A DNA stretch of 63,904 nt from RGIG2945 sp045540355 (GTDB taxonomy: Bacteria > Bacillota > Clostridia > Oscillospirales > Acutalibacteraceae), in contig JAZQHB010000064.1 in NCBI GenBank assembly GCA_045540355.1, positions 1-63,904 of the forward strand, in the 5' to 3' direction. This document shows positions 34,678-42,817 of the stretch, piece after piece; the stretch's first letter is position 1, and each line of letters begins with the position of its first letter. The notes under the pieces were generated by a model that ran no database searches, was not told the DNA's origin, and saw nothing but the letters and a program-made list of their open reading frames with translations. A program made the position numbers and the translations under genes.

Positions 34678-36615
34678 ATGAGAGAAAATCTTAAATTTAT
34701 AACGGAGAAGATTTTATCTTCGCTCAAAGCACAAATAAACTGGACAACTTTTATCAATACAAGCTATCCGGTAAGAAGCGAAACTGAAACAGAAAACGGT
34801 GTTGTATATAATTTATTGCCGAGACCGCTTAATCATATCACCAAGCTTGAAATCACTGCAAGATATTATAAAAATACAGTTGTATTTTCTATTGAAATGC
34901 AGAGAGGTAAGGATTTGATTTCGGTTCGTTCTTTCCGTGCTGAAAACGGACTTGAAATTAAACTCTGCGAAGATATAAAACCTGAAAAAATACTCGGATT
35001 TTCTAATATAGATGATCCGTTCTGGATAACTCCCAAATTTATTTCATCGGTTGATGAAATAGAATATGAAACACAGAACCTCGTAATGCAGATTGAAGAT
35101 AAGCACTATCATCTTCTTCCGCTTTGCGGTGAAGATTTCCGTTGCGAACTCGGAAGCGGAATTGTTTATCTTTCTCCCGGCTGTTCGGGCAGACAGTTTT
35201 TAAAGGGTGACTTCCTTGCAATAACGGTTGCAGATGATCCGTTTGAAACCGTCAGAGACGGTTACCGAAATGCGAAAAAGCTCGGAGCAATAAACATTCC
35301 TCTTGCAGACGAAAGAAAATATCCCGAAGTTTTTGAAGGCTTCGGTTGGTGCACATGGGATTCATTCTATCAGGATGTTTCAAGCGAAAAAATCTTTGAG
35401 AAGCTTGACGAGTTCAAAGCAAATAATGTTCCGCTCAAGTGGATGATTATTGATGACGGTTGGAGTATGGTAGGAGATAATCGCCTCAAATCATTTAAGG
35501 TCAGCGATGAAAAATTTCCCGACGGACTCAAAGCGTGTATTGATAAAATCAAAAATGAATACGGTGTTGAAAAAGTCGGTGTATGGCATTCTTTCATCGG
35601 TTATTGGTTAGGTGTTGACCCCAAAAGCGAATTGTATGATGAGCAGAAAGATAATCTTGTTCTGGTTGCAGACGATCTCGCAATTCCTGCAATTGATGAA
35701 GAAAAAGCTTTCAAGTTCTGGGATACCTGGCATTCATACCTTAAAGAAAGCGGAGTTGATTTCCTTAAGATTGATAATCAGAGCTCAATTTCTCACCGCA
35801 CAACAGGCCTTATGCCCACTTGCGAAGCTGCAAGAATCGCACACAAAGCACTTGAACGCTCCGTTGTTAAAAACTTCGGCGGTGCACTTATAAACTGTAT
35901 GGGTATGAATATGGAAGATGTGCTTGCCCGTCCGATTACTTGTGTTTCAAGAAACAGCGGTGACTACTATCCGCAGAAGGAGCGTCATTTTGTATTTCAT
36001 GCAGTTCAGAATGTTTACAATACTATCTGGCATTCGATGCTTTATAACTGCGACTTTGATATGTGGTGGTCAAAGCATGATACTGCAGTACAAAGCGGTA
36101 CACTCCGTGCAATCAGCGGTTCACTTATTTATGTAAGTGATGCCGTAGGCAAAACAGACCGTGAAAAAATTATGCCGACAATCGAAGATGACGGAACAAT
36201 TATCCGTTGCGATTTGGCAGCACAACCTACTCGCGATTGCTTCTATACGGATTGCCGTGCTTCTGAAAAGCTTCTGAAAATCTGGAACAGAAAAGGCGAC
36301 GATTTTGCCGCAGTTATTTATAATATCGGCAAGGACGATTTTGCAAAGGTTATAACGGATACACTCGACCTTGCAAATGTTCCCGGTGCAGTTGATACAT
36401 ACATCGCTTATGATTATTTCAACAAGACATTCAAAAAAGTCAAAGCAGGCGATAAGCTTGAAATAACCCTTGATGTTGACAAAACCGCACTTTATAATTT
36501 CTATAAAATTCTCTCCGATGATAAGGGCGAATACATAATGCTCGGTAATACCGAAAAATATGTTTCAATCGCAACCAAAGAAAAGAAAAAGACATACCTA
36601 GCGGAGATTTTATAA
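34678..36615 (+). CDS. GH36 raffinose-synthase/Sip1-type alpha-galactosidase
   Basis: This 645-aa cytoplasmic glycosidase has the core motifs GFGWCTWDSFYQDV (222-235), WMIIDDGWS (255-263), nucleophile Asp366 in FLKIDNQSS and acid/base Asp429 in SRNSGDYY. The order and length fit the raffinose-synthase/seed-imbibition branch of GH36, whose bacterial members are taken to be alpha-galactosidases. There is no signal peptide, so it works on sugar imported by the upstream GPH symporter. GAAAGGTG precedes the ATG. Confidence 0.88.
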   Translation: MRENLKFITEKILSSLKAQINWTTFINTSYPVRSETETENGVVYNLLPRPLNHITKLEITARYYKNTVVFSIEMQRGKDLISVRSFRAENGLEIKLCEDIKPEKILGFSNIDDPFWITPKFISSVDEIEYETQNLVMQIEDKHYHLLPLCGEDFRCELGSGIVYLSPGCSGRQFLKGDFLAITVADDPFETVRDGYRNAKKLGAINIPLADERKYPEVFEGFGWCTWDSFYQDVSSEKIFEKLDEFKANNVPLKWMIIDDGWSMVGDNRLKSFKVSDEKFPDGLKACIDKIKNEYGVEKVGVWHSFIGYWLGVDPKSELYDEQKDNLVLVADDLAIPAIDEEKAFKFWDTWHSYLKESGVDFLKIDNQSSISHRTTGLMPTCEAARIAHKALERSVVKNFGGALINCMGMNMEDVLARPITCVSRNSGDYYPQKERHFVFHAVQNVYNTIWHSMLYNCDFDMWWSKHDTAVQSGTLRAISGSLIYVSDAVGKTDREKIMPTIEDDGTIIRCDLAAQPTRDCFYTDCRASEKLLKIWNRKGDDFAAVIYNIGKDDFAKVITDTLDLANVPGAVDTYIAYDYFNKTFKKVKAGDKLEITLDVDKTALYNFYKILSDDKGEYIMLGNTEKYVSIATKEKKKTYLAEIL

Positions 36616-36641
36616 GATAAAAAGTATTGAAGGTGATAATT

Positions 36642-37331
36642 TTGAAAAGAATGATAATAAGTCTATTTTACAGAATCTATAATGGTATCAAAGAATATTG
36701 TGCTAAAATGTGGACAAAAAAACTTAGACGACGTCTTAAAAATTCTGACTTCACACTCATAACAAATAATTGCATTGGTGGAATAATATATCATGATCTC
36801 GGATGCAGATTTGATTCTCCGACGATAAATCTTTTTATAAAAACCGATGATTATCTATCATTCGTAAAAAATATTGAGTTTTATTCTAAATGTGAACTTC
36901 GTGATGTTACAAAGAATTTTGAATGTAATTATCCTGTAGGAGAATTAGTGTCTAACGATAGTGAAAAACCTTCGATAAATATTCATTTTCAACATTATGA
37001 AACATTTGAAGTTGCAGAAAAAACATGGAAAAAACGCTTTACAAGAGTGCACTATGACAACATGTTTTTTATTATGGAATTTTATGATGATATTTATGAT
37101 GTTGAATTACTCTATGAATTTGATAGATTGCCCTATCAGAAAATGGCACTAACGCACAGATTTTTTGAAGGAGTGACCGATATCATTTCTTTTGATTTTT
37201 ATCGTGGTAAACAAGATATAGGGAAAATATTGAAATACAAGGGAATAAGTGGGAAAAGATATTTAGATGATTGGGATTATGTGGCTTGGCTAAATCAAAA
37301 AAGTTTTACTTACAAGGATTATCAAAGATAA
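36642..37331 (+). CDS. DUF1919 protein (exopolysaccharide-biosynthesis-like)
   Basis: This is a 229-aa protein of the DUF1919 type, recognised by NNCIGGIIYHDLGCRFDSPTI near residue 35, GELVSN in the middle and FTRVHYDNMFFIMEF near 125-140. Members sit in exopolysaccharide and glycosyltransferase loci; their chemistry is uncertain. The TTG at 36642 is used because AAGGTGAT ends 4 nt upstream; ATG 36651 is the alternative. It is clearly more AT-rich than the GH36 gene before it and has no related neighbours, which suggests separate acquisition. Confidence 0.7.
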   Translation: MKRMIISLFYRIYNGIKEYCAKMWTKKLRRRLKNSDFTLITNNCIGGIIYHDLGCRFDSPTINLFIKTDDYLSFVKNIEFYSKCELRDVTKNFECNYPVGELVSNDSEKPSINIHFQHYETFEVAEKTWKKRFTRVHYDNMFFIMEFYDDIYDVELLYEFDRLPYQKMALTHRFFEGVTDIISFDFYRGKQDIGKILKYKGISGKRYLDDWDYVAWLNQKSFTYKDYQR

Positions 37332-37564
37332 AAAGAAACATACCAATCTGTTTAAGAATTCCATAAATTCAAGAGGTAAAAATCTATCAGAGGACGGTTC
37401 TCTGATAGGTTTCAGAAAGTCGTGCACAGCAAATTTGAATTTGATAAAGTATAAACTTTCGTGGCAAATCACCACCATGCCAAAAGAGTTGGAAAAGATG
37501 TAAATATATTTTTGTGCAAATAAGGTGCTTTTCAGAAGAAAGTTCGGACGATTTAAAAAAAGAC

Positions 37565-37593
37565 TTGCAAAAATTTTAGAGGTATGTTATAAT
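37565..37593 (+). promoter_or_regulatory. Promoter of rimP-nusA-infB operon
   Basis: TTGCAA (37565-37570), 17 nt and TATAAT (37588-37593) stand 87 nt ahead of rimP. Confidence 0.7.
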
Positions 37594-37624
37594 ACTTGAC
37601 AGTAAGAATATAAATGATGTAAAG

Positions 37625-37653
37625 AAAGAGTGGGTTTTGCCCGCTCTTTTGTT
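37625..37653 (+). terminator. Leader terminator/attenuator before rimP
   Basis: AAAGAGTGGG (37625-37634) pairs with CCCGCTCTTT (37640-37649, one G-T pair), followed by TGTTT. It lies between the promoter and rimP, so it could attenuate the operon, whose second gene encodes NusA. Confidence 0.6.
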
Positions 37654-37679
37654 TACGCTGTTTTGAGGAGGAAATTTCT

Positions 37680-38156
37680 TTGGCACCTAAAGGCAGAAAC
37701 GGTGCGGCGGCAAAGGTATGGGATATCGCCGAACCGATTGCGAATGAACTTGGCTTAAAACTTTGGGATGTACGCTTTTTAAAAGAGGGTGCAGAATGGT
37801 ATTTGAGAGTTTTTATTGACAAAGACGGCGGTGTTTCAATCGACGATTGCGTTGATATGAGCCACGCGCTTGATAAACCGCTTGATGAACACGACCCGAT
37901 TGACAGAAGCTACTGTCTTGAGGTATCTTCACCCGGAGTTGAAAGAGAATTATCTATCGACGAGCATTTTGAAGCTTGTCTCGGCAAAAGCATAAAAGTA
38001 AAGCTTATCCGACCTGTTGACAATCAGAGAGAATTTGTCGGTACTCTTGAAAGAAACGACGGTAGTGATTTTGTTCTTCGTCTTGATGACGAAAAAGCAA
38101 TGGTAATAAATAAAAAAGAAACTGCTAATATTAAATTAAATGATTTTGGAGGATGA
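37680..38156 (+). CDS. rimP: Ribosome maturation factor RimP
   Basis: RimP helps late 30S subunit assembly. The 158-aa length is typical. The family core is clear: LGLKLWDVRFLKEG near residue 25, FIDKDGGVSIDDCVDMS near 48 and YCLEVSSPGVERELS near 80, followed by an SH3-like C-terminal domain. The TTG start lies 8 nt after GAGGAGG. It heads the conserved nusA-infB operon and its stop runs close to the nusA start. Confidence 0.95.
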   Translation: MAPKGRNGAAAKVWDIAEPIANELGLKLWDVRFLKEGAEWYLRVFIDKDGGVSIDDCVDMSHALDKPLDEHDPIDRSYCLEVSSPGVERELSIDEHFEACLGKSIKVKLIRPVDNQREFVGTLERNDGSDFVLRLDDEKAMVINKKETANIKLNDFGG

Positions 38157-38163
38157 CAGGAAA

Positions 38164-39231
38164 ATGAATAAGGAATTTTTTGAAGCAATAAAGCTTCTTG
38201 AAAAGGAAAAAGGAATCCCCGCACAGTATCTTTGCGAAGGTATTCAGCGTGCGATTGTTACAGCAGTAAAACGCGACTATAATAATAAGGATATCGTTTT
38301 CTGCGATATAGATATGGAAAAGAAGGATATGAAGGTTTATGTCCGTAAAGATGTTGTATCTGAAATCAGCGATCCCGATACGGATATTTTAGTAGAAGCA
38401 GCACAAACTTATAAGCCCGGTGCATTGGCAGGTGATATCATTGAAATCCCGCTTCAGACAAAGGATATCAGCCGTATTGCAGCAGAAAAAGGTAAGCATG
38501 TTTTAAGACAGGGCATCAGAGATGCAGAACGCGGACAGATGATTGAAGAATTCCAGAGCCGCAAACAGGAATTGGTTACTGCAAAGGTCCAGATGGTTGA
38601 TACAAACACAGGCAACATCGTTCTTGAAATCGGCAAGGCTACAATCGTTCTTCCCAAGAGTGAGCAGCTTCCCAACGAAACATTCAAAGAGGGCGACCTC
38701 ATTAAGGTATTTATTGTTGATGTTAAGGAAAGCGAAGGCAAGTTGCCCAGAACAACAATTTCAAGAACACATCCCGGTCTTGTTAAGAGATTGTTTGAAA
38801 CAGAAGTTCCCGAAATCACAGACGGTACTGTTGAGATTATGTCAGTATCCCGTGAAGCAGGTTCAAGATGTAAAATCGCTGTTTTAAGCAAGGATGAAAA
38901 TGTTGATGCAGTAGGTTCATGTATCGGACCCAAGGGTGCAAGAGTCGGTAAGATTGTTGACCTTCTTTGCGGTGAAAAGATTGAAATTGTTAAATATTCG
39001 GAAGACCCGGCAGAGTTTATTGCAGCATCTTTGGCTCCGGCAGATGTTGTATCTGTTGAAATCATTTCAGAAGATGAACATACTTGCAGCGTAACAGTAC
39101 CCGATAGTCAGTTGTCACTTGCAATCGGTAACAAGGGTCAGAATGCAAGACTTGCTGCAAAGCTTACAAACTGGAAGATAGATATAAAACCCGAAAGCGG
39201 ATTCTTTGAGGGATTTGCTGAAGAAGAATAA
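38164..39231 (+). CDS. nusA: Transcription termination/antitermination protein NusA
   Basis: NusA binds RNA polymerase and modulates pausing, termination and antitermination. The 355-aa Gram-positive form has an N-terminal polymerase-binding domain (about 1-125), an S1 domain (about 135-200) and two KH domains (GPKGARVGKIVDLLCGEKI and AIGNKGQNARLAAKLTNW). It lacks the C-terminal acidic repeats of proteobacterial NusA. The ATG at 38164 follows GGAGGATGACAGGAAA; an upstream frame extension is not family-like. Confidence 0.95.
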   Translation: MNKEFFEAIKLLEKEKGIPAQYLCEGIQRAIVTAVKRDYNNKDIVFCDIDMEKKDMKVYVRKDVVSEISDPDTDILVEAAQTYKPGALAGDIIEIPLQTKDISRIAAEKGKHVLRQGIRDAERGQMIEEFQSRKQELVTAKVQMVDTNTGNIVLEIGKATIVLPKSEQLPNETFKEGDLIKVFIVDVKESEGKLPRTTISRTHPGLVKRLFETEVPEITDGTVEIMSVSREAGSRCKIAVLSKDENVDAVGSCIGPKGARVGKIVDLLCGEKIEIVKYSEDPAEFIAASLAPADVVSVEIISEDEHTCSVTVPDSQLSLAIGNKGQNARLAAKLTNWKIDIKPESGFFEGFAEEE

Positions 39232-39250
39232 TTTTTAGGAGGTCGGACTT

Positions 39251-39520
39251 TTGAAAGAGAGGAAACTGCCGCAACGCAAATGCGTCGGATGTATGACGGT
39301 TAAGGATAAGCGTGATCTTGTCCGTATTGTCAAAAACGCAGACGGTGAAATTTTTGTTGACCCGAGCGGTAAAAAGGACGGCAGAGGTGCCTACATCTGC
39401 AAAAGCTCCGATTGTCTTGAACAGGCACGGAAACGAAACAGACTTGAATATGCCTTCAAGTGCAAAATATCTCCCGATGTTTATGATGTTCTTGAAAAGG
39501 AGCTGAATAACATTGAATGA
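39251..39520 (+). CDS. ylxR: YlxR family RNA-binding protein
   Basis: This 89-aa YlxR (DUF448) protein begins MKERKLPQRKCVGCMTVKDK and has the GRGAYICKSSDC motif. The family was recently linked to RNase P in Firmicutes (RnpM); that is literature knowledge, not visible here. The TTG start lies 8 nt after AGGAGG. It overlaps the ylxQ start by 8 nt. Confidence 0.93.
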   Translation: MKERKLPQRKCVGCMTVKDKRDLVRIVKNADGEIFVDPSGKKDGRGAYICKSSDCLEQARKRNRLEYAFKCKISPDVYDVLEKELNNIE

Positions 39521-39818
39521 CAGATTTTTAAATACATTAGGTTTATGCCTTAAAGCAGGCAAGTTAAGCATCGGTCACGATGCGGCAAAAATATCAATAA
39601 AGACAGGAAAAGCGGAGCTTTGCATTCTCACTTCAGATGCATCGCCGCGACTGAAAAAAGAATTTTTAAATATGGAATTTAAAAATACGGTTGAAACCGA
39701 ATACACAATGAAAGATATAAAGAGTTCCATAAATACGGCAGCAGCTGTTCTTACCGTCAACGATGCGGGCTTTGCAAAAATCTTTGACGGCATATTAAGA
39801 GGAGGGGTAAATATATGA
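39513..39818 (+). CDS. ylxQ: L7Ae-family ribosomal-like protein YlxQ
   Basis: This 101-aa L7Ae/L30e-fold protein (LGLCLKAGKLSIGHDAA and LCILTSDASPRLKKE) is predicted to bind kink-turn RNA. The TTG start overlaps ylxR, with AAAAGGAG 10 nt upstream. Its stop overlaps the infB start by 4 nt. Confidence 0.9.
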   Translation: MNDRFLNTLGLCLKAGKLSIGHDAAKISIKTGKAELCILTSDASPRLKKEFLNMEFKNTVETEYTMKDIKSSINTAAAVLTVNDAGFAKIFDGILRGGVNI

Positions 39819-42238
39819 TTATTAAATACAGAGTACATGAGGTTGCAAAGGATTTCGATAAGCCGAGTAAAGCGGTTGTTGACCTTTTGAAAAATTATAC
39901 CGATGAACCCAGAAAGCATATGACTGCCCTGGAGGACAGAGAGCTTAATATTATTTTCGAGACTTTTACACAGGAATCTCAGGTCGCAAACTTCAATGAT
40001 TATTTTGCACTTGCAAATAAGGTTGAAGAAAAAGAAGAAAAGAAACCTGTAAAGACAGAGAAAGCTGAAAAGAAGACTGAGAAGAAGTCAGAAAAGAAAG
40101 CTGAAAAGACAGAGAAAAAAGCAGAGAAGCCCAAAGATAAAAAGCCCGTTATCGATAATGAGGTTTCCCGTAAGGCTGCAGAAAAACAGGCTGCAAGAGA
40201 AAAAGAAAAGAAGGAACGCGCCGCAGCAGCGGTACCTCAGTCAAGAACAAAGGGTGAAGCTCGTACGGTTGATACCCGTTTCAGCCATGTTGACCTTGAT
40301 AAATACAATGAAAAATATGATGACCTTGCAAATACAAGTCATAACAAGCAGAATGAAAACATGGCCCGTAAGCAGAAGCTGAAGCAGAAATCTCAGCAGT
40401 ACCGCAAGCAGGGTATGCGTTCAAGAAAGCACGAGAGCGAAGACGAAAGACAGGAAAGAATTGCAAGAGAAAGAGCAAAAAGACCTCAGCTTGTTATCAA
40501 GGTTCCCGAGGAAATCACAGTTTCAGAGCTTGCAGCTATGATGAAAATGACCGCTGCAGAGGTTACAAAGAAGCTCTTTACTTTAGGCATTATGGCAACA
40601 GTCAATCAGACGATCGACTTTGATACCGCATCAATCGTTGCAGACGAATTAGGTGTTAAGGTTGAAAAAGAAGTTGTTGTTACAATTGAAGAACGAATCA
40701 TCGACGACAGTGCTGATGATGAAAAGGATCTTGAAACAAGAAGCCCTGTTGTTGTTGTCATGGGTCATGTTGACCATGGTAAAACATCACTTCTTGACGC
40801 TATCAGACATACATCTGTTACAGAAACAGAGGCAGGCGGTATCACTCAGCATATCGGTGCTTACAGAGTAACATGTAACGGCGAAAAAATAACATTCCTT
40901 GATACTCCCGGTCATGCCGCTTTCACATCAATGAGAGCAAGAGGTGCGATGGCTACGGATATCGCAGTATTGGTTGTTGCAGCTGATGACGGTATCATGC
41001 CGCAGACAGTTGAAGCTATCAACCATGCAAAGGCTGCAGGCGTTCAGATTATTGTCGCAATCAATAAAATTGATAAAGAGGGTGCAAATCCCGACAGAAT
41101 TATGCAGCAGCTTACAGAATACGAGCTTATCCCCGAAGAATGGGGCGGAAATACCATCTGTGTACCCGTATCTGCAAAAACCCGTCAGGGTATAGATAAT
41201 CTTTTAGAGTCAATACTTTTAGTAGCGGAAGTCAGTGAGCTTAAAGCTAACCCCAACCGTGCAGCACGAGGTATTGTTATCGAAGCAAGACTTGACAAGG
41301 GTAGAGGTCCTGTTGCAACGCTGCTTGTTCAGAACGGTACACTCAAATCAGGTGACATCATCGTTGCAGGTACATCGGTCGGTCGCGTAAGAGTTATGAC
41401 TAACGATAAGGGTAAAAAGGTCAACAAAGCCGGCCCGTCAATCCCTGTTGAAATTACAGGTCTTGCAGAAACACCGAATGCAGGTGATGTGTTCGACGCA
41501 GTTTCAGACGAAAAGCTTGCAAGAGAGCTTGTTGAACAACGCAAGCAGCAGGCTAAGGAAGAACAGTTTAAATCATTCCATAAGGTTACACTTGATACTC
41601 TCTTTGATTCACTTCAGCAGGGCGAACTCAAAGACCTCAATATTATCGTAAAAGCTGATGTTCAGGGTTCGGCTGAAGCAGTTAAACAGAACCTTGAGAA
41701 GCTTACAAATGACGAAGTACGAGTAAGAGTTATCCACAACGGCGTTGGTGCAATCAGCGAATCAGATGTTATGCTCGCACAGGCATCAAGTGCAATCATC
41801 GTCGGCTTTAATGTTCGTCCCGACCCCGTGGCTGCAAGTAACGCAGAACGCGACGGAATCGAAATCAAGACTTACAGAATCATTTACGACTGCCTCGAAG
41901 AAATCCAGTCAGCTATCAAGGGTATGCTTGCACCCAAGTCAAGAGAAGTTGTTCAGGGCAGAATCGAAGTCAGAAATGTTATCAAGATTTCCTCAGTCGG
42001 TAATGTTTCAGGCTGCTATGTTCTCGACGGTAAGGTTACAAGAAATTCACAGATTCGTGTAGTCCGCGACGGTATCGTTATAACAGAAGATGAAATCGCA
42101 TCACTCAAACGCTTCAAGGACGACGCAAAAGAAGTTGTTCAGGGCTACGAATGCGGTATCACACTCACAAAGTTCAATGATGTAAAAGAAGGCGACATTT
42201 TCGAAGCATTTATTATCGAAGAGTACAGAGAAGACTAA
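39815..42238 (+). CDS. infB: Translation initiation factor IF-2
   Basis: IF-2 is the GTPase that places initiator tRNA on the ribosome. The 807-aa protein has an N-terminal IF2_N-like helical domain (MIIKYRVHEVAKDFDKPSKA), a Lys/Glu-rich linker (about 70-230, runs of EKK), a second IF2_N domain, the G domain (VVVMGHVDHGKTSLLDAI, DTPGHAAFT, NKID) and the C-terminal beta-barrels that bind fMet-tRNA. The start follows GAGGAGGGG. The next gene, rbfA, is displaced by a 237-bp repeat-bearing gap. Confidence 0.97.
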   Translation: MIIKYRVHEVAKDFDKPSKAVVDLLKNYTDEPRKHMTALEDRELNIIFETFTQESQVANFNDYFALANKVEEKEEKKPVKTEKAEKKTEKKSEKKAEKTEKKAEKPKDKKPVIDNEVSRKAAEKQAAREKEKKERAAAAVPQSRTKGEARTVDTRFSHVDLDKYNEKYDDLANTSHNKQNENMARKQKLKQKSQQYRKQGMRSRKHESEDERQERIARERAKRPQLVIKVPEEITVSELAAMMKMTAAEVTKKLFTLGIMATVNQTIDFDTASIVADELGVKVEKEVVVTIEERIIDDSADDEKDLETRSPVVVVMGHVDHGKTSLLDAIRHTSVTETEAGGITQHIGAYRVTCNGEKITFLDTPGHAAFTSMRARGAMATDIAVLVVAADDGIMPQTVEAINHAKAAGVQIIVAINKIDKEGANPDRIMQQLTEYELIPEEWGGNTICVPVSAKTRQGIDNLLESILLVAEVSELKANPNRAARGIVIEARLDKGRGPVATLLVQNGTLKSGDIIVAGTSVGRVRVMTNDKGKKVNKAGPSIPVEITGLAETPNAGDVFDAVSDEKLARELVEQRKQQAKEEQFKSFHKVTLDTLFDSLQQGELKDLNIIVKADVQGSAEAVKQNLEKLTNDEVRVRVIHNGVGAISESDVMLAQASSAIIVGFNVRPDPVAASNAERDGIEIKTYRIIYDCLEEIQSAIKGMLAPKSREVVQGRIEVRNVIKISSVGNVSGCYVLDGKVTRNSQIRVVRDGIVITEDEIASLKRFKDDAKEVVQGYECGITLTKFNDVKEGDIFEAFIIEEYRED

Positions 42239-42245
42239 TGAAGTT

Positions 42246-42377
42246 TGGCTAAAATCGGTTGTAGCACAATTTTTTGCGAGGGGCAGTATCTCATACAGCT
42301 CCCTCGCTTCAAAACCGCACTACAACCAATTTTATCTCAATCTTCAGCACTACGAACCAATCTATCTCAAACCAATT
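42246..42377. repeat. Structured intergenic repeat, copy 1
   Basis: Outer stem GGTTGTAG (42257-42264) with CTACAACC (42320-42327), inner stem GCGAGGG (42276-42282) with CCCTCGC (42301-42307), apical GTAT/ATAC around CTC. It is homologous to 55523-55660, where the inner stem has different but still paired bases. It lies inside the infB operon, between infB and rbfA. Confidence 0.65.
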
Positions 42378-42380
42378 ACA

Positions 42381-42450
42381 ATAGGTGTGGACGGAGTCCA
42401 CCCGAAATTCTGCATTTTGCATTCTGCATTCTGCATTCCGCCGCAACCGC
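42381..42450 (-). repeat. REP-like repeat with short tandem units
   Basis: On the plus strand GGTGTGGACGGAGTCCACCC is followed by three to four copies of ATTCTGC/ATTTTGC. Read on the minus strand it matches the TGCAGAATGTCGGGTGG units at 49963 and 55663. Confidence 0.55.
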
Positions 42451-42475
42451 GGCAACTATGAAAGGATAAAAAATT

Positions 42476-42814
42476 ATGCCGAGTTTCAGAGTAGACCGTG
42501 CATCGGAGGATATTAAGAGAGAGGTTATCGCAATTATGCGAGAGCTCAAGGACCCGAGAATCAAGGGTATGCTTACAGTTGTCAGAGTAAAAGTCAGCGG
42601 TGACCTTTCTTATGCAAAAGTTTATGTCAGTGCAATGGAGGGTCTTGATACCGCAAAAGAAGCGGTTGTCGGGCTCAACAGTGCGGCGGGTTACATTCGC
42701 AGAGAAGTCGGAAACAGACTTCATCTGAGAAAAACTCCCGAAATTAAATTTGTTGCAGATGACTCCGTAGAGCACGCAATAAAATTATTTGAAGATTTTA
42801 AAAAGGAAGTTTAA
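42476..42814 (+). CDS. rbfA: Ribosome-binding factor A
   Basis: RbfA is a 30S maturation factor with a KH-like fold. The 112-aa protein shows FRVDRASEDIKREVIAIMRE, the DPRIKGMLTV motif and SAAGYIRREVGNRLHLRKTP. GAAAGGATAAA precedes the ATG. It follows the repeat-bearing gap after infB and lies 3 nt ahead of nrnA. Confidence 0.95.
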   Translation: MPSFRVDRASEDIKREVIAIMRELKDPRIKGMLTVVRVKVSGDLSYAKVYVSAMEGLDTAKEAVVGLNSAAGYIRREVGNRLHLRKTPEIKFVADDSVEHAIKLFEDFKKEV

Positions 42815-42817
42815 CAA

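Larger units (their letters stand above)
37332..37679. other. 348-bp spacer: hairpin, rimP promoter, leader hairpin
   Basis: No gene is supported. It holds a stem at 37384-37408 (CTATCAGAG/CTCTGATAG) that may end the DUF1919 transcript, the rimP promoter at 37565-37593, and a terminator-like leader hairpin at 37625-37653. I see nothing in 37410-37560. Confidence 0.6.

Noticed and set aside
38454..39065. Leftward 203-aa frame opposite nusA
   Set aside because: It is a Ser/Thr/Leu-rich shadow of nusA without a binding site.
42400..42440. CRISPR-like tandem repeat
   Set aside because: The units are only 7-8 nt with no spacers; it is a short tandem repeat within a REP-like element.
42245..42469. 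Short coding frame between infB and rbfA
   Set aside because: It is made of the structured repeat and the tandem ATTCTGC units, so the coding look is accidental.
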